64,000 nt of DNA from Shewanella insulae (GCF_009831655.1 NZ_WRPA01000016.1:39471-103470), one strand, 5' to 3'; counted from the first letter of the stretch, positions 1-9,173 are shown. Program-made: numbers and translations. Notes: generated by a model not told the origin, from the letters alone.

Positions 1-60
1 TGCCTTAACAACCCCAGGGGTAACGACACCCGTTACCGTGGTCACGAACATCTTATTCAT
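1..60 (-). CDS. 5' end of an unidentified gene, cut by the window edge
   Basis: An ATG on the minus strand at position 60 is preceded by a clear AAGGAG ribosome-binding site (complement of 66-71) and opens a frame that runs off the window after 20 codons (MNKMFVTTVTGVVTPGVVKA). The residues are hydrophobic after one Lys and could be the start of a membrane or exported protein. Too little is visible to assign a family. The gene would be transcribed away from the AlkB-like gene. Confidence 0.45.
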   Translation of the reverse strand, partial: MNKMFVTTVTGVVTPGVVKA

Positions 61-190
61 AAGCAACTCCTTCTGGTGGTTATCGCGTCACACAGACATT
101 GTGCAACACACCTGCTCACGATGAGAATAAAACTTTCATCCCTGCAAAGGTGAGAGCTAGGTTACACTTCCCACCTCGACGTTATTCACA

Positions 191-865
191 TTAGCCCTGA
201 TGAAAGTGTGGAGTTAAATGCCGATAGGTCAAGTTTAGCCTAGGCTGGATCACCTTGGCCCGTTTCGGCAGTGCATGTTGCCAGCTCGCCTGCATGGGCC
301 AGTGCATGATCAGCAGGTCACCGCTATTGAGCATCAGCTCTACTTTGGTCTTGCTCCGATTATGACGCAGAAAGAAGGGACGACTCGCTCCAAGTGTCAC
401 GGAGGCGATATCCGAGCCCGGGACTATCTCCGCCTCGTCATCACTATGCCAGCCCATGGTATCGCTGCCGTCGCGATAGTGATTAACCAGCACGCCGTTG
501 CTGATCAAGCCAAAATCTCGCTGAAGTTTCTCCCGCAGGCGCAGGGCATACTTGGGCCAGGGCTCGGCGCGAATGAACAGCCCTGAATAGAGATAGTCGC
601 AGCCATCGTCGCCAAACCACACCTGACGCCTGGGAATGGCATGGCTGCGGCCAAAGAGTGTGATCTCCGGCCGACTGAAGGGATAGTGCTCGGCCTCATC
701 GATAAGGGCACTTTGCTGGGCCTGATTGAGATAACCCGGGATCAGGGTAATAGGCGGCCTTACGGTCTGAGCCTGCTTACCCGCTTCGTCTGTGATTGCT
801 CCGGTTTCTTTGGCTGCTTCGGATTCGTCACCGATCTCATCGAACCCAAGCGTTTGCTGTTGCAT
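191..865 (-). CDS. AlkB-family alpha-ketoglutarate-dependent dioxygenase (DNA/RNA alkylation repair)
   Basis: Predicted Fe(II)/2-oxoglutarate dioxygenase that oxidatively removes alkyl groups from bases. The 224-residue product has the AlkB iron site: WHSDDE supplies the H-x-D pair, a later His lies near WQHALPK, and PRLNLTYR carries the Arg residues that bind 2-oxoglutarate. Just before the HxD is the [14 protein letters not shown] stretch typical of AlkB homologues. An in-frame GTG at 904 would add 13 residues, but the ATG at 865 has an AGGAAG site at proper spacing and is preferred. It is divergent from rlmG. It resembles the short AlkB homologues common in marine gammaproteobacteria rather than E. 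coli AlkB itself, so substrate preference is unknown. Confidence 0.85.
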   Translation of the reverse strand: MQQQTLGFDEIGDESEAAKETGAITDEAGKQAQTVRPPITLIPGYLNQAQQSALIDEAEHYPFSRPEITLFGRSHAIPRRQVWFGDDGCDYLYSGLFIRAEPWPKYALRLREKLQRDFGLISNGVLVNHYRDGSDTMGWHSDDEAEIVPGSDIASVTLGASRPFFLRHNRSKTKVELMLNSGDLLIMHWPMQASWQHALPKRAKVIQPRLNLTYRHLTPHFHQG

Positions 866-975
866 CTGTCTCTTCCTACTCGCCTCGTCGCCTAACTCAC
901 ACACCGCCAGGCATATACCTCACGGGGCAAATCTGCGATAATCGCCGCCCCAATTTTCAAAGTAGCAGCCTAGCC

Positions 976-2184
976 ATGACAACTCAATTCTCCGTTGCCG
1001 ATATCGAGCTGAGTCTCTCCCGTTATCCTGCCAATCAGGTCTCTAACCTGCAGGCGTGGGACGCGGCGGACGAGCACCTGATAAAACATCTAAAAGAAAT
1101 TGAGCAGAAGGTAGATAACACAGCAGTCATCAATGACAGCTTCGGCGCCCTGTGCGCCGCCCTCACGGCGCAGGCTACCGACTGGCCCATCTGGGTCGAG
1201 ACGGATGCCAAGACGAGTCAGCTAGGCACGCTGCTAAACTTCGAAGCCAATCAGTTGAGCCATGATAACCTCACCTGGCTCAACAGCCGTGAGCTGCCAC
1301 CCCAAGGCATAAATCTGGTGCTGATGAAGCTACCGAAGAATCTCAACTACTTTATCCACCAGCTACAGCGCCTGTCTCAGTCACTGGCGCCCAACACCCC
1401 TGTGTATATCGGCGCCAAGGCAAAAGCGATCAACAAGGCATTGCTGGAAACTATCGCCAAACATCTGGGACCCGCCAGCGCCAGCCTGGCCTGGAAGAAG
1501 ACCCGGGTGATCACCTGCATCGCCGATGGCAAACCAAGAGCCCAGCCGAGCGAGGTGAGTTGGCCGGTGAAGGAGTTTAACCTCACCATCAGCAACCTCA
1601 GCAATGTCTTCGCCGCCAACAAGCTGGATATCGGCGCCCGCATCATGCTGGACAATCTGCCTGCAGGCCAGTTCGATACCATAGTAGATCTCGGCTGCGG
1701 CAACGGCATCCTGGGGCTGAGGGCCAAGCAGTGTTATCCGGGCGCAGAGGTGCATTTCGTGGATGAATCAGAGATGGCCATCACCTCGGCCAGGCAAAAC
1801 TGGTTGGCAAATAAACTCGACAATCCAGAGCAAGCAATGCCTCAGGGCCACTTTCACTGGGACGACTGCCTGACCCATCTGGGCGATGAGATAAAACCGG
1901 ACTTGGTGCTCTGTAATCCGCCCTTTCATCAGGGTGAGGCGATCACAGATCATATCGCCTGGCAGATGTTTCTAGACGCCTTTCATAAACTCAGACCCGG
2001 CGGTATGTTACAGGTGGTAGGCAATCGCCATCTGGGTTACCACATCAAGCTCAAGCGGATCTTTAAGAACTGCGAAACGGCCGCCTCTAACGGCAAGTTT
2101 GTGATATTAAGGGCCATCAAGTCACCTAAAGGCCCAATGAAGTCGCCTCAAGCTGTGGTCAAGCCGGGCGACTCAACCCAATAG
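976..2184 (+). CDS. rlmG: 23S rRNA (guanine-1835-N2)-methyltransferase RlmG
   Basis: SAM-dependent methyltransferase that modifies G1835 of 23S rRNA. The 402-residue protein has the RlmG layout: an N-terminal degenerate methyltransferase-like domain starting with the family-typical [20 protein letters not shown] region, then a C-terminal catalytic domain with the SAM motif [12 protein letters not shown] and the N2-guanine signature NPPF. The frame stays open upstream to 796, but the ATG at 976 matches the start of the family, so the upstream part is not included. A bidirectional hairpin terminator follows. Confidence 0.93.
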   Translation: MTTQFSVADIELSLSRYPANQVSNLQAWDAADEHLIKHLKEIEQKVDNTAVINDSFGALCAALTAQATDWPIWVETDAKTSQLGTLLNFEANQLSHDNLTWLNSRELPPQGINLVLMKLPKNLNYFIHQLQRLSQSLAPNTPVYIGAKAKAINKALLETIAKHLGPASASLAWKKTRVITCIADGKPRAQPSEVSWPVKEFNLTISNLSNVFAANKLDIGARIMLDNLPAGQFDTIVDLGCGNGILGLRAKQCYPGAEVHFVDESEMAITSARQNWLANKLDNPEQAMPQGHFHWDDCLTHLGDEIKPDLVLCNPPFHQGEAITDHIAWQMFLDAFHKLRPGGMLQVVGNRHLGYHIKLKRIFKNCETAASNGKFVILRAIKSPKGPMKSPQAVVKPGDSTQ

Positions 2185-2235
2185 CCTAGTTAACGGAGTC
2201 GATTCACTCGAATAGTGCGTTTGAAATGCAGACAT

Positions 2236-2263
2236 AAAAAACAGGGCCTAGGCCCTGTTTTTT
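2236..2263. terminator. Bidirectional Rho-independent terminator
   Basis: The palindrome ACAGGGCCTAGGCCCTGT is flanked by an A-run on the left and a T-run on the right. It lies between the convergent rlmG and fatty acid hydroxylase genes and can serve both. Confidence 0.8.
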
Positions 2264-2344
2264 GTTTGACGAGTTGAGCTTAGCGGTTAGTCAGAGGAGT
2301 TCTTTTCCCCTCGATGACCAAGCGATTCCTTTATTAACCTTCCT

Positions 2345-3247
2345 TTATGAGGCAAGCTTGCGCTCGGGCTCGGCATCGTTAACCTCATCTTGCTGTTCGG
2401 GCGCCGCAGGCGGCGCAAGCATCAAGGCAAGGCGCTGCTTAAGACTTAGCTCAGGTGCTAAGGCCTCACGAAACATGTCGCGCCACTCACTAAAGGTCAC
2501 CACCAGCGGATTAAAGCTGTTCACCGGCTTGGTGATGCCATACTCCACCGTCTCCTCTTCCTTCACATAGGTGCCAAACAGGCGATCCCAGATGATCAAC
2601 ACGCCGGCGTAGTTCTTATCTATATATTGGGGATTGCGTCCATGATGCACCCTGTGGTGGGAAGGGGTGTTAAACACCCACTCCAGCGGCCCAAGAGTCT
2701 TGATCGCCTGGGTATGGACAAAGAACTGCAGCCCCAAGTTAAGCAGCACGGCAAACACCACCCAGTTAGGATCGAAGCCGACCACCACCAGCGGCAGCCA
2801 GAAGAGCCACATGCCGGCAAAGGGGTACATCAGGCTCTGCCTGAAGGCGGTGCTGAAGTTCATGCGCTCCGAACTGTGGTGGGCCACATGGGCCGCCCAC
2901 ATCCAGCGCACCCTGTGGCTGGCGCGGTGGAACCAGTAGTAGCAGAAGTCCTGGGCAATAATCAGTGCGATAAAGCTGCCCAGCCCCATCTGAATATCGA
3001 AGAGGCGCCAGTCAAACGCCCAGAGATAAAGCTTGGCGATCAATAGCCCGGTGAGAATATCCGCCCCCTGATGCAGGCCCGCCAGGGTGAAGTTACACAG
3101 CACCTCGGGCAGATGATAACGGGCATTACCTGGCAAGCGACCACGGCGGTCCCCCAGGTACCACTCGGCCAGGATACAGACAAAAAACAGCGGCGCCAGC
3201 ACCAGCAAGAGCACCTCCGGGTGCGCGATGAGTGAATTAAAATCCAT
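2345..3247 (-). CDS. Sterol desaturase / fatty acid hydroxylase family membrane protein
   Basis: A 300-residue integral membrane di-iron oxygenase of the fatty acid hydroxylase superfamily. The histidine boxes HRASHR, HVAHHSSE and HHRVHHGRN are all present, alternating with hydrophobic segments (residues ~10-30, 50-75, 85-105, 145-180). Family members hydroxylate or desaturate lipid chains or sterols; the substrate here cannot be read from sequence. It lies 44 bp downstream of the DUF2804 gene on the same strand, so the two are probably co-transcribed. The C-terminus (LAPPAAPEQQDEVNDAEPERK) is charged and probably cytoplasmic. Confidence 0.88.
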   Translation of the reverse strand: MDFNSLIAHPEVLLLVLAPLFFVCILAEWYLGDRRGRLPGNARYHLPEVLCNFTLAGLHQGADILTGLLIAKLYLWAFDWRLFDIQMGLGSFIALIIAQDFCYYWFHRASHRVRWMWAAHVAHHSSERMNFSTAFRQSLMYPFAGMWLFWLPLVVVGFDPNWVVFAVLLNLGLQFFVHTQAIKTLGPLEWVFNTPSHHRVHHGRNPQYIDKNYAGVLIIWDRLFGTYVKEEETVEYGITKPVNSFNPLVVTFSEWRDMFREALAPELSLKQRLALMLAPPAAPEQQDEVNDAEPERKLAS

Positions 3248-3291
3248 CTAGTTATTCCTTTATATTCGCTAAATTATTCCCTAAACATGCC

Positions 3292-4344
3292 CTACCAGCG
3301 CGCAAAGTGATCTTCGGTTAAACCAAGCAGATTATCGATACGATGAGTTCGCCCCAGACCGTCGCGGATCTCGCCATCAAAATAACCCAGATACTGCCTG
3401 AAGTTGCTCTTCAGCAGCCAGAGATTGAGCCTCTCTTGGCGGCGATTCAGTGGGCGAAAGTTAAGCGCCACCCGGCCGTCCTGGGAGCTTATCTGCCAGC
3501 TGGCATCATCCTGAGACGCGGGCGCACGGCTAAAGGCAAAATGCACAGGCCCGAGCAGATGACGTTCACCGTTGATCCAAAACACGTTCTCGTTGCAACC
3601 GGTCTCATTTACCCCGGCTGCCAGATTGAGGCCGAGCAAATCGTCCCCCCGATAGCCGTTAATACTGGCCCAGCGCCAGCTGGTCTCTCGGCGCATATAA
3701 CCGGCGGAAAAATCATAACCCGCCAGTGCGCGATTGAGAGGCTGTGGCTCGTGATGAATAGTCAGGCTACCGCCCACCTTGAGGCCATTGTGCTTTTGCG
3801 TATAGGTCCAGCCGCTATAACCTGTCGGATTACACATGGCCATAGGCAGGCTCAAAGGCATAGGTGTGAGCAGCAGCTCGGCCTTGATCTGCGCCGTGTC
3901 GATATTGAGCTGCCATATCCCCTCGACGATCTCTATGGTCACCCTGCCCTTACCGCTTCTAAGCTGCGCCCGCCCAGCCCAGGGCGAGTCTGCCAGCTGG
4001 CAACCCATGGCCAGCGGCTTGAGCCAGGTGGTCTCTACCAGCCGATTGGCCTTGATGTCATAGAGGTAACAGAAACCTGTGCCGGCATAGCGGATATCGG
4101 CGATGGCGACCCCAATCACGTACCTTGGCGTCACCACAGAGACAAACTGGAACTGCTTAAAATGGAAATGCCGGGCGAGATGACTGGCAGGCTTGTCCAT
4201 CACATTGGTATAGCGAAAGTGCTCCAGGCCAAAGGATTTGACCGGACCATCGAAATGACCATATTGCACCTGACCCGAGCTTGAAATCAGGCTATCCGGC
4301 GCCCCCAGGGTCTGCACCGCGCCGGGTTGAATATCCATCTTCAT
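3292..4344 (-). CDS. DUF2804 family protein
   Basis: A 350-residue protein matching the DUF2804 family as I recall it: a beta-rich soluble protein with many conserved Trp and Gly residues (for example CNPTGYSGWTYTQKHNGLKVGG in two parts, and RRETSWRWASINGYRGDDLLGLNL). No signal peptide or membrane segment is visible. The family has no established function. Its pairing with a fatty acid hydroxylase 44 bp downstream suggests lipid metabolism, but that is inference from neighbourhood. An ATG two codons downstream (4338) is an alternative start. Confidence 0.75.
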   Translation of the reverse strand: MKMDIQPGAVQTLGAPDSLISSSGQVQYGHFDGPVKSFGLEHFRYTNVMDKPASHLARHFHFKQFQFVSVVTPRYVIGVAIADIRYAGTGFCYLYDIKANRLVETTWLKPLAMGCQLADSPWAGRAQLRSGKGRVTIEIVEGIWQLNIDTAQIKAELLLTPMPLSLPMAMCNPTGYSGWTYTQKHNGLKVGGSLTIHHEPQPLNRALAGYDFSAGYMRRETSWRWASINGYRGDDLLGLNLAAGVNETGCNENVFWINGERHLLGPVHFAFSRAPASQDDASWQISSQDGRVALNFRPLNRRQERLNLWLLKSNFRQYLGYFDGEIRDGLGRTHRIDNLLGLTEDHFARW

Positions 4345-4345
4345 T

Positions 4346-4401
4346 GCTTGTTATCTTTCTTCTCTTAGTTATCTTTCTTATCTTAGTTATCTTTCTTATC
4401 G
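4346..4401. repeat. Short tandem repeat upstream of the DUF2804 gene
   Basis: Three imperfect copies of a pyrimidine-rich unit built on GTTATCTTTCTT(A/C)TC, spaced about 19-20 bp, lie directly before the DUF2804 start codon. On the coding (minus) strand they read as AAGAAAGATAAC repeats, and the proximal one probably serves as the ribosome-binding region. Confidence 0.6.
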
Positions 4402-4571
4402 GGCTGACAGCCTGTTGGCCGCGCCTTTTTAGTGGAATTTTTACTCTAACGCTTTCTGGTTTAAGTTAAAACCCCGGCAAGCAACAAAGCCTTAACAAAC
4501 TGGGGCCCCGCTGGCATCCCATGAAGATTCTGGTATGCTGATGCCACCTTTTTACAGCATGATTTTCCGCT

Positions 4572-5138
4572 ATGAAACGAATTATTCCCATCATCGCCTG
4601 TGCTGGCCTGCTGTTTGGCTGCGCCTCTCATACCCCGACCCATATGGCGCTCAATCCGCAGCTGCCTGCAATTGAATCTCAAGGGATCCCGGCCAAAGCC
4701 ATCGCCATCGAGATGATAGATACCCGCTCGGCCAACTTTATTGCCCGCTTTAATAATGAAGGGGATGCCGCCAGGCTGGTGAGCCCATCTGAGTCGCCCC
4801 GCCGCCAGCTGGAACAGGTGTTTCGTGACGGCTTTACCAAGGCGGGATATCGCATCGACCCAAGCTCGGTGAACCATATGCAGCTGCAACTGGAAAAGCT
4901 GCTGACCGACGTCAGCGACACCACCTTTGGCTATCAGGCAACCAACGACATCATCATCAATGTCATCGCCAGTAACGAAAGCAAGACCTTTACCAAACGC
5001 TACACGGCCCGAAACCTGGTGTCGGGCCCCTTTAGCGCCGACTTTGCGACGCTTGAGCTGTCGGTCAACGATCTGCTCGGCGATCTGACGGCGAAGATCA
5101 TCAACGACCCCGAACTCAACCAGTTCATCCAACAATAA
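4572..5138 (+). CDS. YajG-family lipoprotein
   Basis: An outer-membrane or periplasmic lipoprotein of 188 residues. A short signal peptide ends in the lipobox LLFGC (Cys17). The mature part follows the YajG pattern (MALNPQLPAIESQG..., V/I-DxRS, and a C-terminal helix KIINDPELNQFIQQ). YajG has no firmly assigned function. In E. coli yajG lies upstream of ampG; here too an AmpG-like permease follows 1.2 kb downstream, with a cyclophilin in between, which supports the identification. It is probably co-transcribed with the cyclophilin 19 bp downstream. Confidence 0.85.
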   Translation: MKRIIPIIACAGLLFGCASHTPTHMALNPQLPAIESQGIPAKAIAIEMIDTRSANFIARFNNEGDAARLVSPSESPRRQLEQVFRDGFTKAGYRIDPSSVNHMQLQLEKLLTDVSDTTFGYQATNDIIINVIASNESKTFTKRYTARNLVSGPFSADFATLELSVNDLLGDLTAKIINDPELNQFIQQ

Positions 5139-5157
5139 CTAAGATAAGGAAGTTCAT

Positions 5158-5742
5158 ATGAGAATCTGGCTTGGCGCCCTACTATTACTCGCTTTTTCCG
5201 GCCTGGCGCAGGCATTGGACATTCAGAGCGACACCATCTATCCCAAGGTCAAATTAGAAACCACCATGGGTGATATAGTGGTCGAGCTGGATCGTAAACG
5301 CGCCCCCATCACGGTAGATAACTTTCTCACCTATGTGGTCAAGGGACACTATGACAACACCCTATTCCACCGCATCATCCCTGGCTTCGTGGTACAGGGC
5401 GGCGGCCTGAATCCCAAGCTGGAAGAGAAACCCTATGGCGATCCCATAGTCAATGAGTCGGGTAATGGCCTGAGCAACAGCCTGGGCACCATTGCCATGG
5501 CCCGCGAAGACAATCCTCACTCGGCCACCGCCCAGTTCTACTTTAACGTGGGCGATAACAAGCGTCTGGATCCCTCCAAGCGCCGCTGGGGTTACGCCGT
5601 GTTCGGTGAAGTCATGGAGGGCATGGAAGTACTGGAAGCCATGGCCGAGGTGGAGACACAGATCAACACTAAGCTGGGCTGGGCAGACTTCCCGGTGAAA
5701 CCTATCATCCTCAAGAAGGCTACCCTGCTACCTAGACAGTAA
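5158..5742 (+). CDS. Periplasmic cyclophilin-type peptidyl-prolyl cis-trans isomerase
   Basis: A 194-residue cyclophilin with a signal peptide (MRIWLGALLLLAFSGLAQA) and a single isomerase domain. Catalytic and fold motifs are present: FHRIIPGFVVQGG, GTIAMARE, SATAQFYFNV and WGYAVFGEVMEGMEVL. It would catalyse proline isomerisation of exported proteins, as E. coli PpiA does. An AAGGAAG site precedes the ATG. It follows the YajG-like lipoprotein gene closely on the same strand. Confidence 0.92.
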   Translation: MRIWLGALLLLAFSGLAQALDIQSDTIYPKVKLETTMGDIVVELDRKRAPITVDNFLTYVVKGHYDNTLFHRIIPGFVVQGGGLNPKLEEKPYGDPIVNESGNGLSNSLGTIAMAREDNPHSATAQFYFNVGDNKRLDPSKRRWGYAVFGEVMEGMEVLEAMAEVETQINTKLGWADFPVKPIILKKATLLPRQ

Positions 5743-5796
5743 ACGATGGCTGCAGGCTTGAGATAAATATAAGACTTTGCATTCATTCAAAATTAA

Positions 5797-5818
5797 TGGC
5801 ACTTTCATTAAAGTGCCA
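5797..5818. other. Perfect 9-bp hairpin after the cyclophilin gene
   Basis: TGGCACTTT and AAAGTGCCA are separated by a 4-nt CATT loop. There is no good T-run on the plus strand, so it is a weak terminator or a processing/stability element for the upstream mRNA. Confidence 0.45.
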
Positions 5819-5906
5819 CAAAGCAGAACATTAAATTTTTTATCTCAGACAACTGGTGGCCAATCCACTGGCTATACTTAGGCCTGTAGTAGCAAGGAGG
5901 CGAACG

Positions 5907-6239
5907 ATGACACCAAACGAGTTCATCGATAATAAAGCGCCCCAGCTGGCTCAATATGGAAAAGCGTTTTTAAATAACCAACTCGATTCCAATGAGATCC
6001 AGCTTTACTTATGGGACACCCTTGAGGAGTGGGCTCAGTTCAATCATCAGGGTGATGCGCAAACCGATATCGAGCGAGTATTTTGGCACTTGATACACGC
6101 CTTCGACAGGTGGCCCGACTGGACAATACGGGGCAATCAGTTCTTGCGAAAGCAGATCGACGATTGCTGCGATTTTCTCAGTCTCGGCGGCACCTGCCCA
6201 AGCTGTTGTATCGGTACAAGACCCGGCTCAATGTCATAA
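5907..6239 (+). CDS. Hypothetical protein, 110 residues
   Basis: I do not recognise a named family. The start is well supported: AAGGAGG at 5894-5900 sits 6 bp before the ATG at 5907. The product is acidic and soluble, with an amphipathic N-terminal half (FIDNKAPQLAQYGKAFLNNQ) and a Trp-rich centre. The C-terminal tail carries five cysteines in about 20 residues (CCDF...CPSCC), which could bind a metal. No signal peptide is seen. It is followed by its own terminator hairpin, so it is probably a single-gene unit. Confidence 0.7.
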   Translation: MTPNEFIDNKAPQLAQYGKAFLNNQLDSNEIQLYLWDTLEEWAQFNHQGDAQTDIERVFWHLIHAFDRWPDWTIRGNQFLRKQIDDCCDFLSLGGTCPSCCIGTRPGSMS

Positions 6240-6270
6240 CGAGTATCTTTACTCAAAATAAGTCAAAAAA

Positions 6271-6304
6271 AGCCAAGCTCAGTCTCTCGGGACTGGGCTT
6301 TTTT
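6271..6304 (+). terminator. Rho-independent terminator
   Basis: AAGCTCAGTC and GACTGGGCTT pair around a TCTCGG loop (one mismatch) and run into six Ts. It ends the 110-residue hypothetical gene before the AmpG-like gene. Confidence 0.75.
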
Positions 6305-6384
6305 CATGACAGATTTTTCACTTTTTATTTGCCGCGCCAGCGTTTAAGCTAACCCCACCTAGCCTGACAACGTCGACTGCCATT

Positions 6385-7803
6385 TTGATTGCATCCCGAG
6401 TTTCCCGATTGCGAGACGCCCTCACCATCTATTTCCACAAGCGGGTATTGATCCTGCTGTTTCTCGGCTTCTCCGCCGGTTTGCCCTTGATGCTGGTGTT
6501 CTCAACCCTCTCCTTCTGGCTGCGGGAAGCAGGCATAGATCGCACCGCCATAGGCTACTTTAGCTGGATAGCCCTCGCCTATGGCTTCAAGTGGGCCTGG
6601 TCTCCCCTGGTGGATCGCATGTCACTGCCCTTCTTCACCCAAATATTGGGACGGCGACGCGGCTGGATGCTATTCGCCCAAATGCTGTTAGTGCTCGCCA
6701 TCTTAGGCATGAGCCAGAGTGACCCCTTGGCCGACCTAGAGCGCCTGGCGCTGTTCGCCCTCATGGTCGCCTTCGCCTCGGCCACCCAGGATATCGTTAT
6801 CGACGCTTTTCGCATCGAATCGGCGCCGCAGAAGATGCAGGCCGCCCTGGCCGCCGCCTATCAGGTGGGCTATCGCAGCGCCATGATTGTCGCCACTGCC
6901 GGCGCCCTGACCATAGCCGCCTGGGTCGACCCAAATAGCGAGAGCTATGATCTCGCCTCCTGGCAGACCGCCTACCTAGTGATGGCGGGCCTGATGTTTA
7001 TCGGTATCTTCACCACCCTGCTGAGCAGCGAGCCCAAGGTCGAGGCCAAGGAGGCGGACGAATTAGAGTCTGCCCTTAAACAGAGCTTATCTGAGCGCTA
7101 CCCAAGACCCGTGGCCGCTGCCGCCTCCTGGCTCTATACCGCCAGCATACTGCCCTTCGTCGATTTTTTTAAGCGTTACGGCCGCAGCGCCATACTGATC
7201 CTGCTGCTGATCTCCTGCTACCGGATCTCGGATATCGTCATGGGGATCATGGCCAACGTCTTCTATGTGGACATGGGCTTCTCTAAGACAGAGATCGCAA
7301 CCCTCAGCAAGGTCTACGGCCTGATCATGACCTTAGTGGGCGCAGGCGCCGGTGGCATGTTGCTGGCCCGCTACGGCACCATGAAGATCCTCTTCCTAGG
7401 CGCCTTTATGGTGGCCGTTACCAACCTGCTCTTCGCCTATCAGGCCATGATCGGCTACAACCTAGAGTTACTGACTCTGGTGATCTCCATCGACAACTTC
7501 AGCGCCGGAGTCGCCACAGCCGCCTTTATCGCCTATCTCTCCAGCCTGACCAGCAGTGGCTACAGCGCGACCCAATATGCGCTGTTATCTTCCATCATGC
7601 TGCTGTTTCCCAAGTTTGTGGCGGGCTTCTCGGGCCAATATATCGATGCCTACGGCTATGTGAACTTCTTCGTCGCCGCCAGCGTCATCGGCTTCCCCGT
7701 GCTGGGGCTGATCGTCTTGGTGCAGAAATACGCCCCCCATCCCAACGGCGACGAGCAGGCCGAGTCCCTAGACTCACCAGATGGGGAGCGGGCGAGAGAC
7801 TAG
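6385..7803 (+). CDS. ampG: AmpG-like muropeptide MFS permease
   Basis: An inner-membrane major facilitator of 472 residues with about 12 to 14 hydrophobic segments. The AmpG signature regions are clear: GFSAGLPLMLVFSTLSFWLREAGI (in two parts), FKWAWSPLVDR, and ASATQDIVIDAFRIES. AmpG imports GlcNAc-anhydroMurNAc muropeptides for cell-wall recycling. The start is a TTG at 6385, chosen because no ATG is available before the first membrane helix; a TTG further in is possible. The position near a yajG-like gene repeats the E. coli yajG-ampG association. Confidence 0.85.
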   Translation: MIASRVSRLRDALTIYFHKRVLILLFLGFSAGLPLMLVFSTLSFWLREAGIDRTAIGYFSWIALAYGFKWAWSPLVDRMSLPFFTQILGRRRGWMLFAQMLLVLAILGMSQSDPLADLERLALFALMVAFASATQDIVIDAFRIESAPQKMQAALAAAYQVGYRSAMIVATAGALTIAAWVDPNSESYDLASWQTAYLVMAGLMFIGIFTTLLSSEPKVEAKEADELESALKQSLSERYPRPVAAAASWLYTASILPFVDFFKRYGRSAILILLLISCYRISDIVMGIMANVFYVDMGFSKTEIATLSKVYGLIMTLVGAGAGGMLLARYGTMKILFLGAFMVAVTNLLFAYQAMIGYNLELLTLVISIDNFSAGVATAAFIAYLSSLTSSGYSATQYALLSSIMLLFPKFVAGFSGQYIDAYGYVNFFVAASVIGFPVLGLIVLVQKYAPHPNGDEQAESLDSPDGERARD

Positions 7804-7837
7804 TAACTAAAGCTCTCTCGTCTCGATAACAGGCAAT

Positions 7838-7867
7838 AAAAAGCCCCGCTCAATCGGCGGGGCTTTT
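7838..7867. terminator. Bidirectional terminator
   Basis: GCCCCGC (7843-7849) and GCGGGGC (7857-7863) form a stem with A- and T-runs outside. It lies between the convergent ampG and yajQ genes. Confidence 0.85.
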
Positions 7868-7884
7868 GACAACAGAGACTATGA

Positions 7885-8370
7885 TTAGTCTCTGAAGTTA
7901 TTGAACTGGAATGGCTGACCCAAGTCCGATTCGCGGGCAATCGCCATCACCGCCTGTAGATCGTCACGTTTCTTGCCGCTGACGCGAATCGAGTCGCCCT
8001 GAATGGCGGCCTGCACCTTAAGCTTGCTGTCTTTGATCAGCTTCACCAACTTCTTGGCCACCAGGCTGTCGATCCCCTCTTTAAAGGTCACCTTAAGCGA
8101 GAAGGTCTTGCCGCTGTGAATCGCCTTCTCGGCAACGTCCATGGAGGCTGGGTCCACGTTACGCTTGCTTAGCTGGTTACGCAGCATATCGACCATCTGC
8201 TGACACTGGAAATCAGACTCAGATGACAGGGTCACCTGATGATCTTTATAGGTGACTTCGCTCTCGACACCGCGAAAATCGAAACGGCTATCCAGTTCAC
8301 GGCGCGTATTGTCTACGGCGTTGCGAAGTTCAACTTCGTTTACTTCCGATACGATATCCATCGAAGGCAT
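7885..8370 (-). CDS. yajQ: YajQ family nucleotide-binding protein
   Basis: A 161-residue protein of the YajQ/UPF0234 family, two small ferredoxin-like domains. Members bind nucleic acid or nucleotides, and a Xanthomonas homologue binds cyclic di-GMP. The N-terminus [21 protein letters not shown] (split) and the C-terminal [12 protein letters not shown]...[12 protein letters not shown] are characteristic. The frame extends to 8379, but the ATG at 8370 has GAGG nine bases upstream and matches the family start; the upstream ATG directly abuts that GAGG. The promoter side is occupied by the MITE-like element, which begins only 17 bp upstream. Confidence 0.92.
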   Translation of the reverse strand: MPSMDIVSEVNEVELRNAVDNTRRELDSRFDFRGVESEVTYKDHQVTLSSESDFQCQQMVDMLRNQLSKRNVDPASMDVAEKAIHSGKTFSLKVTFKEGIDSLVAKKLVKLIKDSKLKVQAAIQGDSIRVSGKKRDDLQAVMAIARESDLGQPFQFNNFRD

Positions 8371-8386
8371 TTTTATCATCCTCTAT

Positions 8387-8653
8387 TAGGGCCTGTTGAT
8401 CTTTACTGTTTGTTTTTGCAGCAGTTTGCAGGTGATTTATACAAGGCAGAGCCTGTGTCGTGTAGTATTCTACACAAACGGGCGATAACGCTGTAGAAAT
8501 GGCCTACAAACGCTGCCCAACGGGTTCATCTAAACGCACACTGCGCTTTGTTGTTCGCCATTCACATAGAGCAACTATGCTTCATGGCTCTCGCCTCGCG
8601 CAAAACGCGTTTAGAATGAACAAAAATTAAACTTAAAAGTTCAACAGGCCCTA
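8387..8653. mobile_element. MITE-like non-autonomous element with 13-bp terminal inverted repeats
   Basis: TAGGGCCTGTTGA at 8387-8399 is repeated as its exact reverse complement at 8641-8653, giving a 267-bp unit bounded by TA on both sides, consistent with a TA target. It contains no convincing gene. Inside are a perfect palindrome (GTGTAG-TATT-CTACAC, 8460-8475) and further structured sequence. The size, perfect ends and lack of coding capacity are typical of a miniature inverted-repeat element mobilised in trans. The transposase family cannot be named from this sequence. Confidence 0.7.
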
Positions 8654-8762
8654 GCCACTTTATCTGCCCGCTAGTTTACCCGCTCGGGCCTGTAAGCGCC
8701 AAAATTTCTTAATGTTGCAACAGGCGTTTGTTAATGACTTTAAGGTGACATTTGTCCTATGA

Positions 8763-9173
8763 TTGGACAAAACCACTCAACCTAAGCGACCCGTGAATTC
8801 TCGAAAGACCTTTTTTAAGATAGCGCTTCTTCTTGCCATCCTAGTGATCAGTTACCTGGTTTTCTCTCGCCCTAACTACCCACAAGTGATCCCGCATATG
8901 GATAAGGTTGGCCATCTGGGCAGCTTCTTCTGCCTGGCGCTATTGACCCATCTCGCCTTCGAGCCTAAGTGGTACAGCCTGGCAGGGATCCTGGCCGGCT
9001 ACGCCCTCTTTATCGAGCTTGTTCAGTCTCGCCTGCCCTATCGCAGCGCCTCCAGCGCCGATTTCGTCGCCGACATGGTAGGCGTGCTCCTGTTCTACTT
9101 CGGCCTCTGGCTCTATCGCCGTTATATCAAGGCCAGCCTACTCAATAAGATCGGAGCCAAGACTCAATCATGA
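8763..9173 (+). CDS. VanZ-like membrane protein
   Basis: A 136-residue protein with about four hydrophobic segments (residues ~18-35, 50-65, 68-85, 98-118) and the VanZ-like pattern HMDKVGHLGSFFCLALL...ELVQSRLPYRSASSADFVADMVGV (key residues D47, H51, E85, D101). The family includes VanZ of teicoplanin resistance, but most members have unknown roles. The start is uncertain: TTG at 8763 or GTG at 8793. An ATG at 8759 with a better-placed AAGGTG lies in another frame and ends after eight codons. The stop overlaps the panE start (ATGA). Confidence 0.75.
   Translation: MDKTTQPKRPVNSRKTFFKIALLLAILVISYLVFSRPNYPQVIPHMDKVGHLGSFFCLALLTHLAFEPKWYSLAGILAGYALFIELVQSRLPYRSASSADFVADMVGVLLFYFGLWLYRRYIKASLLNKIGAKTQS

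Noticed and set aside
796..975. Upstream extension of rlmG to position 796
   Set aside because: The extension overlaps the divergent alkB-like gene and is absent from the family; the ATG at 976 fits.
3343..4284. A 313-codon plus-strand frame opposite the DUF2804 gene
   Set aside because: Overlaps a recognised family on the other strand along its full length, and its composition is not protein-like.
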